From Paludibaculum fermentans_A (lineage in GTDB: Bacteria; Acidobacteriota; Terriglobia; Bryobacterales; Bryobacteraceae): a DNA stretch of 64,000 bases. Numbering within the stretch: the first letter of the stretch is position 1; every line of letters begins with the position of its first letter. The notes under the pieces were generated by a model. That model saw only the letters and a list, made by a program, of their open reading frames with translations, made no database searches and was not told the origin of the DNA. The position numbers and the translations under genes were made by a program. Positions 17,933 through 26,714 of the stretch are shown one piece after another. The DNA lies in the NCBI RefSeq assembly GCF_051172195.1, contig NZ_JBPJAQ010000001.1, forward strand, positions 4,588,001-4,652,000. Reading direction: 5' to 3'.

Positions 17933-18412
17933 ATGTCGATTCCGTTCCCCAGCGGAGCGCGGCTGGTGGGTCCGATTCTCGGACTGCTGGCCGTGCTGGC
18001 ATGGCGTGTACGCGAGGCCCGCGGGCCAGTCTCCGTCAAGAAGATCATCTTCCCGCCACTGGGCATGGCGACGGGCCTGTCGATGTTCCTGCTGCCCGTG
18101 TTCCGCATTCCCTGGCTGTGGGCTCTGGGGGCAGTGCTGATCGGAGCGCTGCTGCTGGCTTACCCTCTACTCCGGACCACTCGTCTGGAGCGGCAGGGCG
18201 AGGTGATCATGATGCGCCGTTCGAACGCCTTCTTCGCCGTGCTGCTCGGCCTGTTCGCAATCCGCTTCGCGGCCCGCGGCTATCTCGACACGATCCTGTC
18301 AGGGCAGCAGACGGCGGCTCTGGCTTACCTGCTCGCGCTCGGGATGATCGTACGCTGGCGCACCCAAATGTATCTCGAATACCGGGCACTGGTCAGCAGT
18401 CCGGCCGTCTGA
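17933..18412 (+). CDS. CcdC-like membrane protein (DUF1453)
   Basis: The product of about 159 residues has four or five hydrophobic segments and the CcdC signature: VKKIIFPPLGMATGLSMF, followed by VFRIPWLWALGAVLIGALLL, and a RSNAFFAVLLGLFAIRFAAR segment. CcdC is encoded next to the cytochrome c maturation genes ccdA in Bacillus but is not essential for it; its activity is unknown. The start is uncertain: ATGs at 17915 and 17933 are both possible, and neither has a clear ribosome-binding site. It lies divergent from a gene for a protein with a CXXCH motif, which may or may not be meaningful. Confidence 0.72.
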   Translation: MSIPFPSGARLVGPILGLLAVLAWRVREARGPVSVKKIIFPPLGMATGLSMFLLPVFRIPWLWALGAVLIGALLLAYPLLRTTRLERQGEVIMMRRSNAFFAVLLGLFAIRFAARGYLDTILSGQQTAALAYLLALGMIVRWRTQMYLEYRALVSSPAV

Positions 18413-18414
18413 AA

Positions 18415-19305
18415 CTATCCGGCCCAGCCGATGGCCGGCCGGGTAGTGACATGGCCGGTGGCCGCCCACTCCGTTCCGTTGACGAGCAGTGTCTGGAAGT
18501 GCGGGTCGAGCAGGTTCGGATTCGGTTCATCTTTCCACGTATGCCCCAGCATGGTGGTGTAAATGCGTCCGCGGCCCCAGGAACGAACCCAATCCAGCGG
18601 CTCGCGACGATGCGAGTCCTTCGACAGCGCGTAGGTGAGAATCCGCAGTTCCTTCTCGATCGGCCCATGTTTCGGCTGCGCGGCCCCGTGCTGGCCGTGG
18701 GTCAACTGCTCCGAAGGATGGATCCAACTCTTCGGCAGTCCGCGAGTGATGGGGTGGCGTGGATCCCGCACCGACATCTCGAAATCGTGGCGCGGGCCGT
18801 GGCCGGGTCCGAGTCCTTCGCCGGCCGGCACGACCACGACCCGCTCGCGCTCATCCAGGATCAAGCCGGGGCCAAAGGTCTTGTCGCGCCAGCCCAGGCC
18901 GATCATCTCGCTATAGTCAGCCCATTCCAGGAACGCGTTGTTGGCGGCGTGAAAGACGACCAGGCCGCCGCCCTTCGACACGTACTGTTCGAGACTCTGT
19001 TCCACGGGGGCCGGCCAGCGGACACCATTTTTCTGATGGCCGCCATTGAAGTTGTTGATCACCACGGAATAACGGTGGAAGTCCGGCCGCCACCGCGCCC
19101 ATCCCTCCTGGTCGCCCGCGGTGGAAGGTGTCGTCGAGACTTCGACCTCAAAGCGGCCCGAGGCTGCGAGGATGCCGCGTAGCGCCTGGGTGCCGGCTTT
19201 CCAGTCGTGGTTGTTCATGCCATCGACAATGAGGACGGGCAGCCGGGCGGGCGGTGCGGCCGCGAGGGCCGAGAGTAAGAGTTCGCGCCGTGAGAGATTC
19301 ATCAT
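18415..19305 (-). CDS. ThuA-like domain protein, Tat-exported
   Basis: ThuA domains have a class I glutamine-amidotransferase-like fold and are common in secreted carbohydrate enzymes of soil bacteria. The 296-residue product has a twin-arginine leader (LSRRELLLSALAAAPPA), then LPVLIVDGMNNHDWKAGT, a YSVVINNFNGG block, the nucleophile-elbow-like GGGLVVFHAANNAF, and GRGRIYTTMLGHTWKD near the C-terminus, as in the family. Two tandem ATGs (19305, 19302) are possible starts. It lies 4 bases downstream of the DUF1963-like gene on the same strand, which suggests co-transcription. The function of trehalose-utilisation-linked ThuA is not clear even in the type members. Confidence 0.88.
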   Translation of the reverse strand: MMNLSRRELLLSALAAAPPARLPVLIVDGMNNHDWKAGTQALRGILAASGRFEVEVSTTPSTAGDQEGWARWRPDFHRYSVVINNFNGGHQKNGVRWPAPVEQSLEQYVSKGGGLVVFHAANNAFLEWADYSEMIGLGWRDKTFGPGLILDERERVVVVPAGEGLGPGHGPRHDFEMSVRDPRHPITRGLPKSWIHPSEQLTHGQHGAAQPKHGPIEKELRILTYALSKDSHRREPLDWVRSWGRGRIYTTMLGHTWKDEPNPNLLDPHFQTLLVNGTEWAATGHVTTRPAIGWAG

Positions 19306-19309
19306 GGTA

Positions 19310-19984
19310 CTATCCGCACTGCCAAAGCAGGAGACCTTCCGTGTAGCCGGGTGAGATGAGCACATAGCAGACGCCTGTGCCAAAGTTCCAGTCGGTTTGT
19401 ATGCACGTTCCGTCAAGCTCGGGGTAATCCGGGATTTGAACCAGCAGCCGCCAACCTGCCGGCATCTCATCGCCCTGAATCCACTCGGGCGTTCCCCCCA
19501 TCTTCAGTCCCATCTGCTGGTCGTATTCGGCCTGGCGCTCCACGGGCAATTGGAGGTACTCATCGTACTCGATTTCGGGCAGCTCTTCCCCGATCGCTAC
19601 CGCGGCGGCTAGTTCGATGGGCCTTTGCATGGCGATGCCCTCTTCCCAAAAAGTCTCATGGAGACAGGGGCCCTCGGTGATGACTGGCTTCCGGTCAGGA
19701 GACCTACGCTGGAGGATGACGGCATTCTCACCGGAGTGGGGATCCCAGGTTTCGAGGTCGCGAGGTTCGCCGCCCGTCATGAAGAGGTAGGCCACCAGCC
19801 CGGGTTCCACCGGGAAGAGGCCCGGCTCGACGCAGACCTGACCGAGAAACAGCATCGGTTCCCCGGTGGCCCGAGAGACCGGCCACACCGGCTGCTCTAC
19901 CCAGACCGGCCAGCCGCCCAGCTTCGTCTCCGGTTGCTGGATGGGTGATTCCGCGCGGGTCAACACAAGCCTTCCATATTGCAT
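19310..19984 (-). CDS. DUF1963 (YwqG-like) family protein
   Basis: The product of about 224 residues resembles the YwqG/DUF1963 family: an early GGWPVWVEQPVWP block, PMLFLGQVCVEPG, LKMGGTPEWIQGDEMP, LLVQIPDYPELDG, and a final GVCYVLISPGYTEGLLLWQ. The family is widespread and has no known biochemical role. The ATG at 19984 was chosen because the region above it must hold the divergent promoter of the next gene, although the frame stays open to 20113. No signal peptide is seen. The 4-base gap to the ThuA-like gene indicates an operon. Confidence 0.65.
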   Translation of the reverse strand: MQYGRLVLTRAESPIQQPETKLGGWPVWVEQPVWPVSRATGEPMLFLGQVCVEPGLFPVEPGLVAYLFMTGGEPRDLETWDPHSGENAVILQRRSPDRKPVITEGPCLHETFWEEGIAMQRPIELAAAVAIGEELPEIEYDEYLQLPVERQAEYDQQMGLKMGGTPEWIQGDEMPAGWRLLVQIPDYPELDGTCIQTDWNFGTGVCYVLISPGYTEGLLLWQCG

Positions 19985-20099
19985 GTCGGTTTGGATGAGA
20001 ATATACCAGCAAATCCCGGTGCCGGCGATCGCACGAACGGCCCCGAGTATGAACAAGAGGCCTGGTCGTCTGATAGCATGGCGGGCGAAGGAGTACTCG

Positions 20100-21179
20100 A
20101 TGCCCCGCATCACTCGTCGAACCTATGTGAAGGCGCCTCTGGCGGCATTGGCGTTGGGCGCGGCGGAGGCAGCGCCGGCCGGGCGGACAACGGGCCAGGG
20201 CGGCATCCAGTTTTCCGAGATCCTCAATCCCGGCGAGGCGTCGCGCATGCGGTTGGCCAAACAGATTGGGATCAACCACGCCATCGTCAATGTGAACTCG
20301 ACGCTGGCGAAGGTGCCGCGTACGGAGTATGTCCAGGCGCTCACGAAGATCAGGGAAGAGTTCACCGCCGCGGGTTTGAAGATCGCAGGCGTCGAGAGCC
20401 ACCCTGTGCCGGCCGAGAAGATCAAGCTTGGCTTGCCGGGGCGCGATGAGGAGATTGAGAACTACCAGGCGGCCATCGCGGCACTGGCCCAGGTGGGCGT
20501 GCCGATGATCTGCTACAACTTCATGGCCGGCCTGGGCTGGTACCGCACGCGCGTGGACCTGAAGGAACGCGGCGGCGCCCTGACCTCTGAGTTCAACAAC
20601 GCCGACGCCAAGAAACTGGGCCTGACGAAGTTCGGCGAGGTGACGGAAGCGCTGATGTGGTCGAACATCGAGTACTTCCAGAAAGCCGTGATTCCGGTGG
20701 CCGAGAAGCACAACATCCTGATGGCGCTGCATCCGGACGATCCTCCGCTGTCGCCGCTGCGCGGGCTCGCCCGCATCGTCATCAGCGCCAAAAACTACAG
20801 GCGCATCATGAATATCGTGCCCAGTCCTGTGAACGGCATTACGTATTGCCAGGCGAACTTCGTGGCCATGGGGGAAGACGTCTACTCGCTGGCCCAGGAG
20901 TGGCTGAAAGAGAAGAAGATCTTCTTCGTGCACTTCCGCGATATCGAAGGGAAGGGGGAACGCTTCCGCGAGACCTTCCACGACAATGGCCCCACGGACA
21001 TGGCCCGGATGCTGAAGATCTACGGCGAGGGCGGTTTCAACGGCCCCGTGCGGCCCGATCATGCTCCGACGCTGGAAGGCGAAGGGAACGACCGGCCGGG
21101 CTACGCGATGGGCGGCAAGGTGTTTGCGATCGGGTATATGCGGGGCATCCTCGATGCCTACAAGCTGCCGCACTCCTGA
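20100..21179 (+). CDS. Mannonate dehydratase-like protein (UxuA family), Tat-exported
   Basis: UxuA dehydrates D-mannonate to 2-keto-3-deoxygluconate in glucuronate breakdown. The 359-residue product keeps the family blocks MICYNFMAG, LMALHPDDPP, the FFVHFRDIEGKGERFRETFH stretch, DNGPTDM, and VRPDHAP with metal-binding His/Asp. It differs from classical cytoplasmic UxuA by a twin-arginine leader (RITRRTYVKAPLAALALGAA), so it is probably exported and may act on another acid sugar. The ATG at 20100 has GAAGGAG 6 bases upstream, one of the few strong ribosome-binding sites here. It heads a same-strand group with GH95 and GH4 genes. Confidence 0.87.
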   Translation: MPRITRRTYVKAPLAALALGAAEAAPAGRTTGQGGIQFSEILNPGEASRMRLAKQIGINHAIVNVNSTLAKVPRTEYVQALTKIREEFTAAGLKIAGVESHPVPAEKIKLGLPGRDEEIENYQAAIAALAQVGVPMICYNFMAGLGWYRTRVDLKERGGALTSEFNNADAKKLGLTKFGEVTEALMWSNIEYFQKAVIPVAEKHNILMALHPDDPPLSPLRGLARIVISAKNYRRIMNIVPSPVNGITYCQANFVAMGEDVYSLAQEWLKEKKIFFVHFRDIEGKGERFRETFHDNGPTDMARMLKIYGEGGFNGPVRPDHAPTLEGEGNDRPGYAMGGKVFAIGYMRGILDAYKLPHS

Positions 21180-21216
21180 GGGGCGGCCGAATCGAAGGGA
21201 AGATGGGGAAGTGAAT

Positions 21217-23610
21217 ATGCGATCAGTGCGTTTGGGGTTGGCTGCAACACTGCTGGTGTGTCCGGCGCTTTGGGGTGAGACTCCGGGAGCGAATACTCTC
21301 TGGTATCGCCAGCCGGCGGCGAAGTGGGTGGAAGCGCTGCCGGTAGGCAACGGCCGCCTGGGCGGTATGGTCTTCGGCGGCGTGCCGGTGGAGAAGATCC
21401 AACTCAACGAAGACAGCATCTGGGCCGGCGAAAAGCGCGATCGCAACAATCCCGAGGCGGCCAAGGCCTTGCCCGAGGTACGCCGCCTGTTGAAGGAAGG
21501 CCGCATCAAGGAGGCCGAGGCGCTGGCCGAGAAGTCGATCATCTCGAAGCCGAAGCGGCTGCCGCCCTATCAGACTCTCGGTGACCTGATGCTGAAGTTC
21601 AGCAACCAGGCCGAGGTGACCGGCTATCGCCGCATGCTCGATCTGGATCGCGGCGTGGTGCGAGTGGAGTACCAATCCGGCGGTGCGACGTTTACCCGCG
21701 AGGTCTTTGCCTCCGCGGTGGCGCACGTGCTGGTGGTCCGGCTGACCTGCGACAAGCCGGGACGGCTGAACTTCGCGGCGGCGTTGACGCGGGAAAAGGA
21801 CAGCACCACGACGGCAACGAACAAAGGTCTGTCGATGAAGGGACAGGCGCTGGTCCACGACCGTTTCCATGCGGACGAGCGAGCCGAGGGCGTGAAGTTC
21901 TGGGCCGAACTGCTGGTCCTCGAAACTGGTGGACATAAGAAGGCCGAAGGCCAGGAATTGATCGTGGAAGCGGCGGACTCCGTCACACTGGTGCTGGCCG
22001 CAGCCACGGACATGACGGTGCAGGAACCGGCCCCGGCTCTCGGGCCAGCTGCGCCTGCAGAAAACGCTTTGAAGGCCGCGACCGCCGCATCACGCAAGCC
22101 CTACGCCGCGCTCCTGGCCGCCCACGTCGCCGACCATCAGCGGTTCTTCCGCCGCATGGAGTTTCACCTGGAAGGCCCAGCCTCCGACCTGCCGACCGAT
22201 GAGCGCCTGAAGCGCGTTCAGGCCGGCGAGTCGGACCTTGCCCTGGAGACCCTCTACTTCCAATACGGGCGCTACCTGCTGATCGCCAGCAGCCGCCCCG
22301 GCGGTTATCCCGCCAACTTGCAGGGCATCTGGAACGACAGCCTGGCTCCAGCGTGGGACAGCAAGTTCACCATCAACATCAACACCGAAATGAACTACTG
22401 GCCGGTGGAGACGTGCAACCTGTCGGAGCTGCATCTGCCGCTCTTTGATCTCATCGATAAGGCCAAGCCGGACGGACGACGCATCGCCAAGGAGTTGTAC
22501 GGCGCGCGCGGCTTCGTCCTGCACCACAATACGGATGGCTGGGGCCACGCGGTGCCCATCGATGGCGCCATCTACGGCATCTGGCCCATGGGCGCGGCCT
22601 GGCTCAGCCTGCATGCCTGGGATCACTACGAGTTCACCGGCGACCGCAAATTCCTGGCCGCACGAGCCTATCCCGATCTCAAGGAAGCCTCGGAGTTCTT
22701 CCTCGACTACCTGCAGGACGACGGGAAAGGCCATCTGATCACGGGGCCGTCCATCAGTCCCGAGAACCGCTACCGTACCGCGGGCGGCGCCGTCGGCGTG
22801 CTCTGCATGGCCCCTACCATGGACACGGAGATCACACGGGCGCTGTTCAATCGCGTCATCCAGGCCAGTGAAGTACTGGGCATCGATCCGGAGTTCCGGG
22901 CAAAGGTGGCCGCGGCCCGTGCGAAGCTCGTACCATTCCAGGTGGGCAAACGTGGCCAGTTGCAGGAGTGGGCCGAAGACTACGACGAACCGGATCCCGG
23001 CCACCGCCACATCTCACCGCTGTTCGCGTTGCACCCGGATAACCAGATCACGCTGCGCGGGACGCCGGAGCTGGCGCGCGCGGCGCGCAACACGCTCGAA
23101 GGCCGGTTGAAGGCCGGCAGCGGCCACACGGGCTGGAGCCGGGCCTGGATCATCAACTTCTGGGCTCGCCTGGAAGAAGGCGACACGGCGCACGAGAACA
23201 TCGTCGCGCTGCTGGCGAAGTCGACCCTGCCGAACCTGTTCGACAACCATCCGCCCTTCCAGATCGACGGCAACTTCGGCGGGACGGCCGGCATGGCGGA
23301 ACTGCTGCTACAGAGCCACGCGGGCGAGATCAGCCTGCTGCCGGCGCTGCCCAAGGCCTGGGCTGGCGGATCAGTGAAGGGCTTGAAGGCACGCGGCAAT
23401 GTGGAAGTATCCATCCAGTGGACCGCGGGCAAAGCGGCCTCGGCCACGCTCAAGCCGGCGGTGGCCGGGACCCTGAAACTCCGCGCACCCAAGGGCCAGC
23501 AGATCAAAGCCATCACCTCGGCCGGCAAACCGCTGGCGTTGCGGCCCGAGTCCGATGGAACGGTCAGCGTCCGGCTCGCAGCCGGGGAAAACAAGGTCAC
23601 CTTCCAGTAG
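21217..23610 (+). CDS. Alpha-L-fucosidase, glycoside hydrolase family 95
   Basis: GH95 enzymes invert the configuration while cleaving alpha-1,2-linked L-fucose (some act on galactose). The 797-residue product has a signal peptide (MRSVRLGLAATLLVCPALWG), the N-terminal beta domain beginning LWYRQPAAKWVEALPVGNGR, QLNEDSIWAG, and in the alpha/alpha barrel PANLQGIWNDSLAPAWDSKF, TEMNYWPVETCNLSEL and DPGHRHISPLFALHPDNQ. These are the hallmark catalytic-region blocks, and the length is normal. The ATG at 21217 is preceded by GATGGGGAAG; a GTG at 21211 is too close to it. The upstream gene stops 37 bases before. Confidence 0.95.
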   Translation: MRSVRLGLAATLLVCPALWGETPGANTLWYRQPAAKWVEALPVGNGRLGGMVFGGVPVEKIQLNEDSIWAGEKRDRNNPEAAKALPEVRRLLKEGRIKEAEALAEKSIISKPKRLPPYQTLGDLMLKFSNQAEVTGYRRMLDLDRGVVRVEYQSGGATFTREVFASAVAHVLVVRLTCDKPGRLNFAAALTREKDSTTTATNKGLSMKGQALVHDRFHADERAEGVKFWAELLVLETGGHKKAEGQELIVEAADSVTLVLAAATDMTVQEPAPALGPAAPAENALKAATAASRKPYAALLAAHVADHQRFFRRMEFHLEGPASDLPTDERLKRVQAGESDLALETLYFQYGRYLLIASSRPGGYPANLQGIWNDSLAPAWDSKFTININTEMNYWPVETCNLSELHLPLFDLIDKAKPDGRRIAKELYGARGFVLHHNTDGWGHAVPIDGAIYGIWPMGAAWLSLHAWDHYEFTGDRKFLAARAYPDLKEASEFFLDYLQDDGKGHLITGPSISPENRYRTAGGAVGVLCMAPTMDTEITRALFNRVIQASEVLGIDPEFRAKVAAARAKLVPFQVGKRGQLQEWAEDYDEPDPGHRHISPLFALHPDNQITLRGTPELARAARNTLEGRLKAGSGHTGWSRAWIINFWARLEEGDTAHENIVALLAKSTLPNLFDNHPPFQIDGNFGGTAGMAELLLQSHAGEISLLPALPKAWAGGSVKGLKARGNVEVSIQWTAGKAASATLKPAVAGTLKLRAPKGQQIKAITSAGKPLALRPESDGTVSVRLAAGENKVTFQ

Positions 23611-23658
23611 ACGGTGCGCGGGCTGTGGTAGAACATCAGGCAGCAGGAGGGATTGGGC

Positions 23659-25086
23659 ATGGCACACAAAATCGCAATGATCGGTGCGGGCAGCATCGTG
23701 TTCTGCAAGACGCTGATGAGCGACATCATGGCGACGCCGGCGCTCGCCGGCAGTGAATTCGCGCTGATGAGCCGTACGGAGCCGAAGCTGCGGGCAATGG
23801 AAGCCTTCGGGCAGCGCATGCTGCGCGACAACGGCCTGCCGGGCAGCGTATGGGCGACACTCGATCGCGCGGAAGCGATTCGCGATGCCGACTTCGTCGT
23901 GGTGATGGTTCAGGTAGGCGGGGTCGAGGCGTTCGGGCTCGACTACAAGATCCCTCTCCAGTACGGTGTCGACCAGTGCATTGCCGACTCCCTCGGGCCG
24001 GGCGGCATCTTCCGCGGCCTGCGCACCATTCCCCTGCTGGTGGACATCGCCAGGGACATGGAGCGGCTGGCCAAGCCCGGCGCCATCCTGCTGCAGTACG
24101 CGAATCCCATGGCCGCCAACTGCCTCGCCCTGGGCAAGGCCTCGAAGGTCTCATTCGTCGGCTTGTGCCACGGCGTGCAGACCACCCTCGACCTCATCTC
24201 CCGCTACTGCGATGTGCCCAAGGACGAGATCACCTACACCTGTGGCGGCATCAACCACATGGACTGGTTCCTCCGCCTGGAGCACAAGGGCGAGGATCTC
24301 TATCCCGACCTGCGGGCGGTCTTCGAACGGCCCGAGTTCTACAAGAACGAGAAGGTGCGCGGCGAGGTGTTTCGGCACTTCGGCTACTTCATGACCGAGA
24401 GCACCGGCCATCTCAGCGAGTACGTTCCGTGGTTCCGCAAGAACGCCAAGGCGATGGGTCTGTACTGTGACGAGCCCAGCTTCGGCGGCGAAAGCGGCGC
24501 CTACTACTCGTGGTGCAAGGCCATCGCCGACATCTACGCCGAGCACGATCCGCTGGAGACCGAGTCAACCCGCATCGATCACCGCAGCGTGGAGTACTGC
24601 TCGTACATCATGGAGGCCGTGGCGACCGGCAAGCCCTTCCGCTTCATGGGCAACGTGCGGAACGACGGCTACATCACGAACCTGCCGCGCGGCTGCTGCG
24701 TGGAGGTGCCGACGTTCGCCGACGATACCGGGCTTCGCCCGACGGTAGTGGGCGATCTGCCCCCACAGTGCGCGGCCCTCTGCATGACCAACGTGAACGT
24801 ACAGTTGCTGACGGCCGAAGCGGCGCTCAACGCGGATCCGGAAAGGCTGGTGCAGGCGGTCGCGATGGACCCGCTCACCAGTGCCGTCTGCACCCTGGGC
24901 GAGATTCGCGAAATGTGCACGGAGATGCTGGAAGCCCAGCGCGAATGGCTGCCTGGCTTCCACGGCCGCTACATCAAGCAGAAACCCATCATCAGTATCC
25001 CGGCGGACTGCGAACCGGTGGACGTGCCGCTCGATCCGGCGCTGGCAATCGGTAAGCGGTTCTCTACGCTGCTGGAGCGCAGCTAA
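23659..25086 (+). CDS. Glycoside hydrolase family 4 (alpha-galactosidase/alpha-glucosidase type)
   Basis: GH4 enzymes hydrolyse glycosides by NAD+- and Mn2+-dependent oxidation-elimination and work in the cytoplasm. The 475-residue product starts with the NAD site KIAMIGAGSIVF, continues with VVVMVQVGG, PGGIFRGLRTIPLLVD, the metal/catalytic GLCHGVQTTLDL and GINHMDWFLRLEHKG, and LPRGCCVEVPTF. These motifs place it with MelA-like alpha-galactosidases or alpha-glucosidases. The ATG at 23659 has GGAGGG 7 bases upstream; a TTG at 23653 is less likely. It completes the uronate/fucose/galactose gene group. The stop overlaps the convergent MscS gene stop. Confidence 0.94.
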   Translation: MAHKIAMIGAGSIVFCKTLMSDIMATPALAGSEFALMSRTEPKLRAMEAFGQRMLRDNGLPGSVWATLDRAEAIRDADFVVVMVQVGGVEAFGLDYKIPLQYGVDQCIADSLGPGGIFRGLRTIPLLVDIARDMERLAKPGAILLQYANPMAANCLALGKASKVSFVGLCHGVQTTLDLISRYCDVPKDEITYTCGGINHMDWFLRLEHKGEDLYPDLRAVFERPEFYKNEKVRGEVFRHFGYFMTESTGHLSEYVPWFRKNAKAMGLYCDEPSFGGESGAYYSWCKAIADIYAEHDPLETESTRIDHRSVEYCSYIMEAVATGKPFRFMGNVRNDGYITNLPRGCCVEVPTFADDTGLRPTVVGDLPPQCAALCMTNVNVQLLTAEAALNADPERLVQAVAMDPLTSAVCTLGEIREMCTEMLEAQREWLPGFHGRYIKQKPIISIPADCEPVDVPLDPALAIGKRFSTLLERS

Positions 25087-26666
25087 GAGTTCACCCGGAA
25101 CGACGGCGGCTGGTAGTGCGGCGGCCGGTCCGCTTCCGGCGTCGTCACCGTATTGCCGTCCCTCAGTGCGAAGTAATTTGGCGACATGATCTCCACGCCC
25201 GCCTTGTTGAACGAGTCCTGGATATTCTGGTGCAGCCGCGAGTAAATGAACTCAAACTCGTTCGGCCTGTCGGTGAAGGCGTTGAGCTGATAACTGATGT
25301 TGAAGTCGTTCAACGCTGTCTGCAGCACGAATGGCACAGGCTCGATCAGGATCCCCTCCGTGTTTTGCGCCGCGCGGATCATCAGCTCGTGCACCTGCCT
25401 CCACGGTGCGTCATAGCCAATGGTCACCGTAGTGTGGAGGATCAGTCCGCGGTTCCTGGCCATGGCGCTGAAGTTCTGGATCATGCCGCCCAGGATCGTG
25501 GAGTTGGGAATCACCACCTCCACGTTCTTGATGGTGCGCAGCCGCGTCACCAGCAGCGACTTCTCCAGGACGTCGCCGATCGTATCGCCGAACTGGACGC
25601 GGTCGCCCGCCCGGTAAGGACGCATGTACGTCAGAGTGATGCCCGCCAGCACGTTGCCCACCGAGGATCCGGATCCAATGGAAATCAGCACGCCCAGGAA
25701 GATCGAGACGCCTTTGAATGCCTCCGACTGTCCGCCGGGCAGGTAAGGGAACGAGACCACCAGGGCGAACACGATCACCAGAATCCGCGCGAGCTGATAG
25801 GTCGGCAATGCCATCTCCGGGTGGATCCCAGGCACTGTGACGTCGCTGTGTTCGATGGCGCGCGCCAGAACTTTCAGCACCTGCAGCAGGTAGAAGCTGA
25901 TCACACACACGATCACCACGAAACCGCCCTTGGGCAGGTAGTCGAGCACCGAGCGGCCAATGCCGCCGAACGTCAGGCGCAGGTAATCGATCAGGGTCGT
26001 CGAGATGCCCGCCGTCTGCGGGAACTGGCTGAACGAGAACGAGATCAGCAGCGAGAACTGCGAAAGCAGGAATAAGACGACCACCACTTTCAGCAGCGAG
26101 AGCGCCAGCAGCGAAGCGCGCCGCCACAGAATGAGGCCAAAACCACGCACCTGCCGGGTTTTCGTTTCGCGTTGGAACCAGAGCGAGATGCGCTGGCCCA
26201 GCCAATCCAGCCCTCGCTTCAGCAGCCAGCAGAGTAGAACGAAGGCGGCCCAGGCAAGCAGCGTCTTTCCTGAGGCGACCACGTAGCTGACCAGCGTGTG
26301 CTGGTCGCGATAGGACTCCAGTGCCTTCTGGATAGCCAGCGCGTAGCGGGCCGCCAGTTCATCGCGGGGCGCTCCGGCAGCCTCCGCATCGGCGTTGGTG
26401 ACCAGCATAATGTAGACCGACCCGGCGGCGACGGCCGTGACGTTCTGCGACGGCAGATTCTTGATGCTGATCTCCGGATGGGAGGACGTGTCGCCTATCT
26501 TCTCGATCCGGCTCCGGATGTCCGCCGCGCGCGCCTCCGGCGAGAAGGGGGCCGCTCCTGTATAGACCCGCAGCACTTCCGTGCCATCGATGACGACCGG
26601 CGAACCCGGCTTTTGTGCCCATAGGGAACACAGCAGAATCGCGGTCAAGCCTGGAATGATTCGCAT
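25083..26666 (-). CDS. Mechanosensitive ion channel family protein (MscS-like)
   Basis: This 527-residue channel has a cleavable leader (MRIIPGLTAILLCSLWAQ), an extracytoplasmic domain of about 115 residues, four or more transmembrane segments, and the MscS pore/beta domain: GSGSSVGNVLAGITLTYMRP, YRAGDRVQFGDTIGDVLE, VVIPNSTILGGMIQNFSA. The larger N-terminal region makes it like the MscK/YnaI class rather than minimal MscS. Such channels release solutes on hypo-osmotic shock. It is on the same strand as, and 48 bases downstream of, the LssY_C protein gene. Confidence 0.93.
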   Translation of the reverse strand: MRIIPGLTAILLCSLWAQKPGSPVVIDGTEVLRVYTGAAPFSPEARAADIRSRIEKIGDTSSHPEISIKNLPSQNVTAVAAGSVYIMLVTNADAEAAGAPRDELAARYALAIQKALESYRDQHTLVSYVVASGKTLLAWAAFVLLCWLLKRGLDWLGQRISLWFQRETKTRQVRGFGLILWRRASLLALSLLKVVVVLFLLSQFSLLISFSFSQFPQTAGISTTLIDYLRLTFGGIGRSVLDYLPKGGFVVIVCVISFYLLQVLKVLARAIEHSDVTVPGIHPEMALPTYQLARILVIVFALVVSFPYLPGGQSEAFKGVSIFLGVLISIGSGSSVGNVLAGITLTYMRPYRAGDRVQFGDTIGDVLEKSLLVTRLRTIKNVEVVIPNSTILGGMIQNFSAMARNRGLILHTTVTIGYDAPWRQVHELMIRAAQNTEGILIEPVPFVLQTALNDFNISYQLNAFTDRPNEFEFIYSRLHQNIQDSFNKAGVEIMSPNYFALRDGNTVTTPEADRPPHYQPPSFRVNS

Positions 26667-26714
26667 GATACTGATTGAATCCAGGGTAAACCGCGACCGG
26701 GCCGGATGGTAGCG

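Noticed and set aside
19728..21542. A 604-codon open frame on the minus strand
   Set aside because: It is antisense to the mannonate dehydratase-like and GH95 genes and rich in His/Arg/Gly without domain features.
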